From Chlorops oryzae (taxonomy: Eukaryota > Arthropoda > Insecta > Diptera > Chloropidae): DNA of 64,000 bases. A program made the translations under genes and the position numbers. The notes under the pieces were generated by a model. The model was not told the DNA's origin and did no database searches. It was given only the letters and a program-made list of their open reading frames with translations. Location of the stretch: assembly GCA_020466095.1 (NCBI GenBank), contig CM035809.1, positions 21,616,139-21,680,138 on the forward strand, given 5' to 3'. Numbering within the stretch: the first letter of the stretch is position 1; each line of letters starts with the position of its first letter. Below, piece by piece: positions 55,080-64,000 of the stretch.

Positions 55080-56955
55080 CATATAACGAGTAAACTATAA
55101 AATTTTTACCTAAACCCTTTCATACCTGTTTTTTTTTTTTTTTTTTTTTTTTGAACATGTCACTGTATGCTTTTAGAAGCTTTTTTTTAAATATTTTATA
55201 TCCTCAATTGTGCACCTCAGCTCTGAAAGTATTAATCCAAATTATGTCTTAAGCCCAAGTTATGAATAACTGCGGCATTAGCCCAATAAATGTAAGGACC
55301 ATTTAAGTCCGCCTCGTGTGTCCAGAAAAAAAATGTTTATTACTTTTACAACTTCTTCAAAAAATAATTTAAAAAAAAAAATTTAAAAACGAAAACTCAC
55401 AAAAAATGCGTAATTACAAGACAAAAGCGCAAAAGGAGCAAGAAAAAAAACCCACATCAAAACTCATTTGGGTCATTCACTCAAATTTTTATGATCAATT
55501 ATGACAGCTTGAATATGGCAAAAATTACAGTTTTCATTGTTACTAAATGTGGTCTCACCAATTTTACTTTCAATTCCATTTTTCTTTTTTTCTTTCTTTC
55601 TTTATTTCACTTTTGTTATATATTTCCTCTCATGAGTTTTGCCCCCTTTTCCCAGCGCCCATCACAAAATGATTATAGTGCGTGGCTAATTTTATTAGAG
55701 CCTTTCAAGGAACCCGTTAATACAAACGTCTTTTTATTCCCTTTTTGTCTCTCCCTGTTTTCTTCGTATTTATTTATATTTTTTTTTTTTTGCATATCAA
55801 AAATCCAAATCCTGTTTTCTCTTCAATCTCATCTTACCATTTCCATCATACCATACCATGCCCTAACCATACCACCACTGACTGTGTATCCTTTCTTAAA
55901 TCATTGTCGAAATTGTTTTTGTAATTGTATTTTGATTCTTTTACGATCGAAAGGAACGAACCATGACAAATTCACTAACTGTTCACACCTCTTGGGCTGG
56001 AAGTTTCATCATAAAAATAAAAAACGCAAATATGATTCACCCCTTGCAAGGACATAACTAACACTAATACTCACACTAACACACATACTTACACACATAC
56101 ATACATTCGCCCATCCTTGCAATTTCTTGTAGACGAAAAACCGGGATTCAATAAGTAGTTGGCCTTGTACGGATCACCCTTATATTTGTAGGGTGGAATC
56201 TACGTGAATTGTGCACTCAAACATATGTACACATGTATGCTCATAAATGTCGCGTTAAGAGTAATGGAATAAATCCTGACTCAAAGGGATTGAAAACGAA
56301 ATGCCTAAAATGTGAGCATCGACCACGTGCGTCTTTACTTTGAGGAGGTTTTTATTGCAATTTTGTGGTCAGTCAGTTGACAGTGTGTGGAATTTTATGC
56401 AACTATCAATGTTTGTATGTATGTCAAAGTGTTCCAAGATATTACCTGAAGAGGTCCTCAAATAACCCTATCTCAAAATGGAGTATTCTAATGACTTACT
56501 GAGGTTCCAAGCTGGATTCCTTAGAACCGTACCATGGGAAATTTCAAATAAAACTGGATCCACAGTGTTCCCTGAATAGAGGTATTTATGAAGTATTCTC
56601 ACACAGAAGTCATGTAACTTGAACCTTTCAGCTATGAATTTACATAAATTACTGTGAAAGGTCCTGCGAGGCGATGTCAAAGTACTTTTTATAGTTTTTA
56701 GAGGATATTGTATCTCTGGATTGTCTCAAAATATGACCAAAATTCCCTTAAATTTGGTTTTGAAATCCTCAAAAAACAAAAAATTTGGTCCCCCACACGA
56801 CGTTGGAGCTGTCTATTAATTACGTATGAGAGATTTTGACCAAATTTGACCCCCTCCTCCACCTCCCGCCACCTTTAACTCATTTGCCGCCTAATATGAA
56901 CGGCGACATAGATTTATTGCATACAAATCTTGAGTTAACACAATTATTGCAGCAT
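55080..56955. other. Intergenic DNA, no gene supported
   Basis: AT-rich with T runs (55131-55152, 55760-55790). A 188-codon frame at 55491 is Phe/Leu/Ser-rich, typical of T-rich noise. I find no paired splice sites. Confidence 0.35.
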
Positions 56956-56959
56956 AAAG

Positions 56960-57528
56960 CGAACCCGACACGGTACTGAATTCAGTACTGAACGCTATAT
57001 GTGTATTAGTGAAATAGATGTGTATGCGTCTCACTTACAACGAGGGAAGCGATTCAGTACGCAAAATCCAAATCGTTTTGATTTTGCGTACTGAATGGCT
57101 GAATTCAGTAACGCGTATGCGCGACATACTGAATTCAGTAACTGAATTCATTTGAGAGAAAATTTTATGGCGAGACGACGTGATGGCGGACAACGATGAT
57201 AAATCATTTATTTTGGAATTCATTGAATTTTATCATTGATATTTTTATTTCATTCAATAAATTAGTATGAGCAAAATCCTTCCTTTTTTTTAGCCAATTT
57301 TTCATCCAAATCCTTTTTTTGTTTTTTTTTTTTCGTTTTCCTTTTTTTTTTAATGCCACTACAACAGCCGCCAAAATTATTTTGTCCGCGTTTGACATCG
57401 TCGTCTGCACTCGTTGAAAACAAGCGACAAATAATGAAGTATACTAAATTCAGTAACGTGTCGACGCAAACATACTGAATACGTACGTATGAATTCAGTA
57501 GGCTATTCAGTACCGTGTCGGGTTCGCT
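56960..57528. mobile_element. Harbinger-like MITE
   Basis: Ends AGCGAACCCGACACGGTACT and complement AGTACCGTGTCGGGTTCGCT are perfect inverted repeats. TAA is duplicated at 56957-56959 and 57529-57531, the 3-bp target typical of PIF/Harbinger. Internally GAATTCAGTA recurs many times. No transposase. Confidence 0.88.
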
Positions 57529-57648
57529 TAATGTTAGCGTCCTTCTTTCTACCTACGGTTGCCACTCACCTTAAATTGTTATTTTACCAAACCAATCCAA
57601 ATAAACTACCAAAACGGGAAAAAATATGCCATAAACAACTTTCATATA

Positions 57649-58072
57649 CTACGTTTATGCATCATGTTAACCCGGGTATATTCAACTCAGGTCAATTCAA
57701 CCCCCTCGCATAAACGCTATTTATAACCGAGTTAGAGAATTTAATCGGGTTGAATAAACACATTTATTTAAAGTGGGTAGAAAACTCAACTCGAGTTGAA
57801 GTTTGTGCATAAACACGAGGGCTTAGGCAAATCGAAGCGAATGACAAAAAATCCAACTCATTTCGACTTTTAGTCATGCATTGCAATGTGTGTCCCATAC
57901 ATTTATATTTCTAAAAACATAATTTTCGTGTATGTCATGCCGCATCGCTGTTCAGTGTCTCTTAAGAATAAAACTGGGTTAGTCATTTAACTCAAGTTCA
58001 AAATTGCCCGTTTATGCTCAGGTTTTTTACCCGGGTTGAATATACCTGGGTTAACATGATGCATAAACGTAG
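57649..58072. mobile_element. TA-flanked MITE with long inverted ends
   Basis: Ends CTACGTTTATGCATCATGTT and AACATGATGCATAAACGTAG, extending with AACCCGGGTATATTCAAC on the left and GGGTTGAATATACCTGGGTT on the right, about 40 bp in all. TA on both sides (57647-57648 and 58073-58074). 424 bp, non-coding. Confidence 0.88.
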
Positions 58073-58322
58073 TAATAGTCAAAGATGTTTTGTATGAAAA
58101 ATTAACTTAAACTCAGTGAAGAAATAAAGGTACAATGGTTTGTAAAAAGTCAATTTAAAAATAAAAATAAACAGTCTTTAGATGACCAAACAAAAGGAGC
58201 ATCATTGATATTTTTACACAGCTCCTTTGAAAAAATAATACAGTAGTTTCGCTATATAAGAAACTCGTATATAAGAAAACCCCCGGTTTTAAGAAACTGT
58301 TTACCAAAAACCAAATCTCTTG

Positions 58323-59709
58323 TTTTTTTTTTTTTAACTTTTAATTTATTTATTGTATCACTCATTTTATGTTACATGAGTCCATCAATAAGGAGGAAAA
58401 TCTTAAGTCTAGTTTGGAATTAATTACATGATATGTAGCATTATTATAATTAATATGCATATAAATGTAATTAGTATTTGCATGAGAGCCTCAGATAAGG
58501 AAACCTGGGCGTAAAACGACCAATTCACTGTCAGATCCCTGAACGAACCCTTCAACTGTGCTAGTGAAAACTAAAGTCTATGTGCACACGGACTCTACCT
58601 TTCACCGACACATGTGACTAATTCGATCAAAGATCCGACCGTGAAATGGCCTGTTGAGTCTGAATAGACTTGGAGATTTTGCGTATTATTTTACCGGAAG
58701 AGTGCAAAGAAGCACAAACGTAGTTAGGAATCGCGTTCGTGCAATGGAATGCTTGAGTATTATTTTACCGAGGTGCAAGGAAGCACAAGCGCAAACAGGA
58801 ACCGCGGTCGTGCAGTGGAATGCAATATGTTTAAGTAAGTGGAATTCTAAGGATCGAATTGGATAGTCGGTCGGTCCTTTCTTTTAATCGCGAAAGAGAG
58901 GACGTAGTTGCGAGTTCTCTGGCGAGGAGATTTACATGAGATTGCAATTTTTGGCAATATTTTTGCTTGATCTTCATAAATTCTGATTTAACCGTCTCTA
59001 CCTTTAGATCTCTATGGATGTGTTCATTTTTAATGAACCATGGAGCTCCTGTAATTGATCTTAGGATTTTGGACTGAGCTCTTTGCAGAATATCTATATT
59101 TGAAGCGCTTGCGTTTCCTTAAGGTGAGATGACACTACGTGTGCAATTCACATATAATTGCTCAAAAAAATGTGTGACACATCTTAAACAAATAAAATTT
59201 GAAGCACATTTATTTGCTCAGGGTATTACACTACGTGTGCAATGCACACATAATTGCTCAAAAAATGTGTGACACATCTGAAAAACAATTGCACACATAA
59301 CATTTTCTCGCACAATATATGGACAAATCACACATTTTGATTGCGCAATGTTACTAGGTTTCGTTTTTAAAAGATTTCAATGAAAATAATGTCAAACTTT
59401 AGAGATTTCAGCAGATTGTACTGTATGAGGAAACAGTTTCACGTGTACATATTTTTACAAAATGTTTGTGCAGTTGAAATTTGGGTTGATTACATTACGC
59501 GTGCAACGCACACATTTTATTTGTAAAATATTGTAAGAATTATTTTGAGCAAACAAATTATTCGTCGATTTCATTACGTGTGCAATGTTTATGACGTCAG
59601 TGAGCAAATATTCGTGTATTGCACACGTAGTGTCATCTCACCTTTAGAGTTGTAAACCGTACGTCCATATCGGTTTTATAACTTGATTATATAACAGGAT
59701 TTTATAATC
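58323..59709 (-). mobile_element. 5-prime truncated Jockey-like LINE fragment
   Basis: A poly(T) run at 58323-58335 is the complement of the poly(A) tail. A 12-bp target duplication CAAATCTCTTGT flanks the whole (58312-58323 and 59709-59720). On minus, interrupted by the MITE at 59123-59642, the end of a reverse transcriptase is readable: LQRAQSKILRSITGAPWF, IHRDLKVETVKSEF, then YCQKLQSHVNLLARELATTS. This end is typical of the Jockey group. Only the last part is present; it is dead. Confidence 0.88.
59123..59642. mobile_element. TTAA-type MITE inside the LINE
   Basis: Ends GGTGAGATGACACTACGTGT and ACACGTAGTGTCATCTCACC are perfect inverted repeats of at least 25 bp. The flanks are TTAA (59119-59122) and TTTA (59643-59646, one change). 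Internal repeats of GTGTGCAATGCACACAT also make hairpins. Confidence 0.85.
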
Positions 59710-59987
59710 AAATCTCTTGTTGTATGAAAAAAATTTGTATATAAGAAACTTGGTTTTTTATCAAAAATTTAAAACCCCTATTTTCAAATATCGGTAGTTT
59801 ATATAAGAAAAAATTTTCTAATAAACGGTTTTTTTTTTATAAGAAAGAATTTTTTTATAAACGGGTTCTTATATAAGAAAAAACCGGATATAGTATAGAA
59901 ATTTCTTGGCAAAATTGACTTTCTTAGATAGCGAAAATACTGTACATATCATTAAGTGTGGCGAATTCTAACTTATTTATTTGTTAA

Positions 59988-60875
59988 GGGGACATTCTGA
60001 TTAAACCACTTTTAAAATCAATTTTTTTTTGCATATTCCGATAACTACACCTATTGAGAATACGCTATAAAATAATCAGGCCAAAATTCCAAGCAATAAA
60101 AAAGTTACAGTCCATAATCGCCGACGCACCCTAAGCAAATTTCACTGGCTCTTGAAACTTTCAATGCGTTTTTCTCAAAACGGATTTTTCTGACACGGGC
60201 AACTCGCTACAGACCAAACTATCCATCCGCTTATATTCTTGATTGAACTTTGAATTATGGATCTTTTTTGTCTTAAGGCTGGTCTCCAGTTCGGTAAGGA
60301 ATGTCAGCAGAAATTTTCTATTTTTTTCTCCGAGGAAAAAAGGTAGTACTACAGAACTTTTTAGTGCAACAGAGGCAATCTGTCATATGTCACATGTGTC
60401 AAAAAAGTGAAACGAAACACAGAAATTAAAAAGGCGCGATTATAAACGTTCAGAATAAAAAGCGCGCAAATTCTTCTACTCTCTTTAACAAGCGATATTA
60501 ATTCGCGTTTATTCTCGTTTGAGAAATTATTAAGCTTTTTTGGTTTTTTTTGGGGTTTTTCTCCATGTTTTTTGAAAAAACCCGAAAAATGGATGCACTA
60601 TTTCTATACAATCACAGCTGACCTACCTCACTTGTCAAAATTTCTCCAAGAAACAATTCATTTGCAATTATTTCTGCTGATAGCCGGGGTTACCGTGCAC
60701 ATTTTATGTCAAAAAAACGTATTAAAAATATGTACTACTTTTTTGCATTTCTTAAGCATTTCTTTGGCTTTTTTTTATATGGAGTTTTTCATTCCTTGGG
60801 GAACTGGAGACCAGTCTTTAGGAAAAAAATTTGAAAAATGAGAAAAGTTATGTGCGCTTACATCAGAATAACCCC
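59988..60875. mobile_element. TTAA-flanked MITE (outer)
   Basis: Left GGGGACATTCTGATT and right complement GGGGTTATTCTGATG are imperfect inverted ends. TTAA lies at 59984-59987 and 60876-60879. Similar in design to 12289-13025, so it is probably the same superfamily. Confidence 0.8.
60277..60816. mobile_element. MITE nested in the outer TTAA element
   Basis: Ends GGCTGGTCTCCAGTTC and GAACTGGAGACCAGTC (one mismatch), flanked by TTAA on the left (60273-60276) and TTTA on the right (60817-60820). The 89-codon frame starting at 60572 has no known motif and is not supported. Confidence 0.78.
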
Positions 60876-61189
60876 TTAATTTATGTTATTCATGCTTGCT
60901 AAAATTTTAATTACTTATGCTTTTTTTATTATTTTCATAGAAATATGTTTAAAAGTCGCCCCACACTATGATTAAAGTCGCTCTTACAGCTACGTATAAC
61001 AAAGATATGAAAACAGAACTGCCGCGATATCACTCAGAGTTTAAATAGCACCAGCGATTTACAGCCAACCGAAAAATGTATCAATTTGACAAATTTTTTA
61101 CCAATGTACCACAAAAACGCAAAAAAGCTACCAGTTTTGGTACAATTTTACTATGAGTGGCAGCCATGCAGCTACCACCAACTCTCTAG

Positions 61190-61874
61190 CTGACGACAAA
61201 TGAAAAATCGCTTTCTGGCTACCCTTTTCACTCGAAGCATCTCCTTTTCGTATTTTTCGGTTGGAAAGCGAAGGAGATGGTTGTGTGCGCGGACGCCGGT
61301 GATCTTGTTTTTCAATAATGGCGCGAATGTGTTTTTCAAACGGTGCTTTTTTTTTTTTTGGAAGTTTGTTTAATTTTTGCGTTTCGAAAATGAAGCTACG
61401 CGAATGAAAATTTGAGAAAAAAAGAATTATGAACAGTTACAAAATTCCTTGGAAGAGTGAAGAAGAAGAAGAAGCGAACGCCGACAGTGTTTGAAAAAGT
61501 AATAAGAAAAGAAGAAAGAAAAAAAAAACACTTGAAGAACAGAAAATTTTGTTTCGAATTTCGCGAATTGCGATGCAATATGAAGAACCGTTACATGTGC
61601 AATATTTGAGAAACTTGTTTTTTGTGGGTGCGTTTGTGCCGTGCGTCCGTCCGAACGTTTCTTGTCTTTTTTTTTTGTTTTTCGTTCGCTCATTCGTTCG
61701 TTTGGATCGTTTATTGGTTCTTCTCGTGGTCTTGAACCTGACGATGACGATTCTTCGTTTGCTGCGCTATTATGGATGCTGTGGCCAAGGTGACTTCTGC
61801 GCTTATGGAAGGCGCGCGCGCGCCATCGCTCTCTGTAAAGTTCTCGTGCCAATGCCAAGGAAGGAAAGGAGGCG
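61190..61874 (+). promoter_or_regulatory. Candidate promoter and 5-prime leader exon of a gene to the right
   Basis: A rise in GC and loss of repeats between two AT-rich tracts. It ends with GGAGGCGGTGAGTTTT, a strong donor (GTGAGT at 61875). No ATG-started frame across it looks conserved. The 143-codon minus frame (61858-61427) is rich in Arg/Ser and Phe runs and is probably its shadow. Nothing in 61875-64000 is recognised as a downstream coding exon. Confidence 0.3.
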
Positions 61875-62859
61875 GTGAGTTTTTTTGCCTTATTGTACAG
61901 TTAGTTATAAAATGCCGTTAGATTTTTTATGACTGCATTGATTTGTTCCCCATTTATTTGCTTGCAATTCTTCTATTTGATGATGATGGAATATTCTGCA
62001 CAGAGAAAGAAATTAAAATTCGCGTTAATTCGATTCGAAAGTTTTGCAACGGAAAATTATTTCCATGTAATTGGAAGTGCTTTTTGTTGTAACGGTCCTT
62101 CCATTGGAAGTACATAAAAAAAAAAAAAAACAAAAGTCGCAAGGAAATCGGAAAGAGTCGCGAAAGAGATCTTTTGTAACGGAGTTGTTGTTCTTTTTTT
62201 TTTGTCTTTTTGCCGTTGCGAAACAAAAGGAATGGAAGAACTGAGAAAAAAAACTAATGCGAAGGATGGATTTCTTTTTCGACGAAAGGGAAATTTCTCA
62301 TAACGGCATATGGCCAAATTGCCGCGTGTGTGTGTGGGAATTTCCTTTTAAACGGTTTATATCAGAGATGAGTGCGTGACGCGTTGTTGCCCTTGAGTGT
62401 GCGTGACGACAGTGAAATATAAAGACCTAAAAATTCAGTTAAAAATGAATTTTAAAACGAAAAATTAATAAAAATAAATCAAGGAAATCGAAGTAAATTT
62501 TGAAATACAAAAAATATCACAAAGAAAAATTGAAAAAAAGTGTTAAATAAAATTTAAATATTGTAGTGTGAATTAAATAATGAAAAGAAAAAGTTTTCCT
62601 AAAAAATATTAACCCTCGACTCAGCCATTAAATTGAAGAACTTAGAACTTCAAACCCTTTTTAGGTGCTGATGTTAAGGCTATTACAATAACTTTTGAAT
62701 AAATCTTAGTGATCTTAAACCCAATTTTAGTTAAATAAGAACAAAAGCATGATTTCAGTTAAACCGAGTACAATCGAACCTCTGCGTTGTGGACTCTTAT
62801 GTTCACAAACAAAGTAAAAATTCAAGTAACTATTCATATCCTATAAAAAAACGATTAAT

Positions 62860-63082
62860 CAGGGGTGTCACAGAATCCGATAGCTGTCGGAATTCGAATT
62901 TTAGTCGATTGAATTTTCATATATATCTCATAGACAGCCGGATAAAATATGGTTCTGTGCAATTAAGAACCGATAATAGTTCCGATTCAAAACCAAAAAC
63001 AACAAAATTTATAAATTTTTTATGAAATTTCGATCGGTTTTAATTCCGATTCCGTCAGCTATCGAATTCTGTGACACCCCTG
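62860..63082. mobile_element. Short MITE with CAGGGGTGTCACAG ends
   Basis: Left CAGGGGTGTCACAGAATCCG and right complement CAGGGGTGTCACAGAATTCG with further GATAGCTG matches, about 35 bp of imperfect inverted repeat. CAGGGGTG ends are common in hAT elements, but the flanking 8 bp (CGATTAAT and TATAATTA) do not match. Confidence 0.75.
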
Positions 63083-63099
63083 TATAATTATATAAAAAA

Positions 63100-64000
63100 T
63101 GTCTTGAAGTACCTAGAAAAAAAAAGGGAAATCCCCCTAAGAAATTTCTTCGAAATTGTGGTTGGGATTTTTGTTTCTTTTTTCCAATTTCAATCATCGT
63201 GACCAGCCGAATAAAATCTTTTATAAGGTAAGTGTACCACGTAAGGCCCACCTAACACCTTTTCGATTACAGCGTACAAAGTATTGATGATAGAAACCCG
63301 ATTGTTTTTGTGTTGTTTTATTTGATAAATTTTCTATAGAAAAACAAAAAATTCTACCAAAAATCATTATCGGAAAAGCTCCTAAAATGCGATTTAAAAA
63401 AACGTCATTTTGGGCCTTACGAGGAACATGTGTACCTTAAAAGGCCCACTTACTCCTTGTTTGAGATAATGAACCCAAACTTGCATTCATTACTTTTGAA
63501 AGCCTTTTATGTTAATTTATATTGTAAAAGCTAGTAAAAAAAATTAAAATATCATACAAAATTCGTTTATTTAAAAAAAAACTTAACGAATGTTACTAAC
63601 CTGTTTTTGATTAAGAATTAAAGATTAAACGCTATTTAAGCAAAAAAAAAAGGTATAGTTGCCGTCTTTTGACCTCAGAGCAACTCAATATAAGGTTTCT
63701 TAATGACCGTTGTTGAATTTTTTATGGTGGGCCTTCATAGTCCTTCCAAGAAAAAAAAATTTGCTATGGATTTTTTTACCATAAACATACCTCTGTATCT
63801 TCACAATACAACAAACTTTGTTATTTTAAGAAAGCAACCCACAATTTCACTATAGATCATTATTTTTTAAGCATCGTCCACTATAAAAATGGCTTTTTTA
63901 CGCCTCTGTTATTTTCAATTGACTGGTCGCCGCAAATATAGTGCGATTGTCTTAATTTTTTATTTCTACGAAATAACTTGAGGACATGTTTCAACATGTG
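63100..64000. other. Intergenic DNA at the right edge, no gene seen
   Basis: AT-rich. Two phrases recur (AAGGCCCACCTAACACC near 63245 and AAGGCCCACTTACTCC near 63440) and suggest an old repeat. No exon with paired splice sites. Confidence 0.3.

Larger units (their letters stand above)
58241..59942. mobile_element. Pogo-like MITE hosting two further insertions
   Basis: Ends CAGTAGTTTCGCTATATAAG and CTTAGATAGCGAAAATACTG, with TA on both sides, as in pogo/Tigger elements of the Tc1/mariner superfamily. The element itself is about 300 bp of AAGAAA/TATAAG-rich DNA at 58241-58322 and 59710-59942. The middle is a LINE fragment with a MITE inside it. Confidence 0.85.

Noticed and set aside
54280..55082. 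Long Leu-Ser-Ser-Pro frames on the minus strand
   Set aside because: Produced by the GGAGA pentamer array; open in several frames at once, no start context or splice structure.
55491..56057. 188-codon + frame
   Set aside because: Phe/Leu/Ser-rich translation of T-rich DNA without motif or splice context.
60572..60841. 89-codon + frame
   Set aside because: Inside a nested MITE, spanning its right inverted repeat; no family signal.
61427..61858. 143-codon minus frame beginning MALARELYRERW
   Set aside because: Half is charged low complexity and half is Phe/Tyr from T runs; the opposite strand has a clear splice donor fitting a leader exon.

Overview
This is eukaryotic, intron-containing insect DNA, most likely from a dipteran of tephritid fruit-fly type. 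The evidence is a myosin-18 gene (Drosophila Mhcl family) and a secreted neutral lipase gene with short GT-AG introns, AT-rich intergenic DNA, and many non-autonomous DNA transposons. The species cannot be fixed from sequence alone. A 100-N block at 53833-53932 marks a scaffold gap. Several one-base frameshifts could be decay or residual assembly error.

Left part (1-16.1 kb): a three-exon lipase gene on + (1537-2885), a 2-kb array of a 41-bp satellite (about 3600-5560), and a minus-strand gene whose ten recognisable coding exons run from 16120 down to 6215. They give the N-terminal, PDZ and motor parts of an unconventional class XVIII myosin. The coiled-coil tail is absent, so it must lie left of the window (the lipase would then be nested in an intron) or be lost. 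A likely alternative first exon (10463-10960), a decayed tandem copy of exon 4, a TTAA-flanked MITE and a LINE with an RNase H domain lie in the intron between the PDZ and motor exons.

Middle part (16-53 kb): an accessory, repeat-dense region. The myosin 5-prime end and its upstream DNA have been copied: 16088-18250 recurs at 42155-44340, and 15836-16262 recurs inverted, with an internal deletion, at 51873-52189, where it is fused in frame to a small unknown ORF. Between them sits an unrecognised protein family in at least six broken copies (families A to D). Members share an IDQF motif, a C-D-x-S or A-D-S-S motif and an S-N-N / I-S-Q / Y-x-G-F C-terminal block; family A starts with a C2HC zinc finger. 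Other content: an ING-type PHD-finger gene with intact zinc ligands but an in-frame stop, two paralogous genes sharing a GC-rich 3-prime region, and a TIR element family carrying a long hairpin. The TIR element has one copy for which the matching empty site is also present in the window.

Right part (53-64 kb): a GGAGA low-complexity block and a run of TIR elements with readable target-site duplications (Harbinger-like, pogo-like, TTAA-type), including one three-level nest (MITE in LINE in pogo-like MITE). A GC-richer region at 61.2-61.9 kb ending in a good splice donor may be a 5-prime leader exon of a gene to the right.

I see no prokaryotic or viral genes, no rRNA, no canonical tRNA and no CRISPR. 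The best candidate for something undescribed is the A-D family with its IDQF domain, possibly a diverged RNase H-fold transposase or a gene family derived from one.
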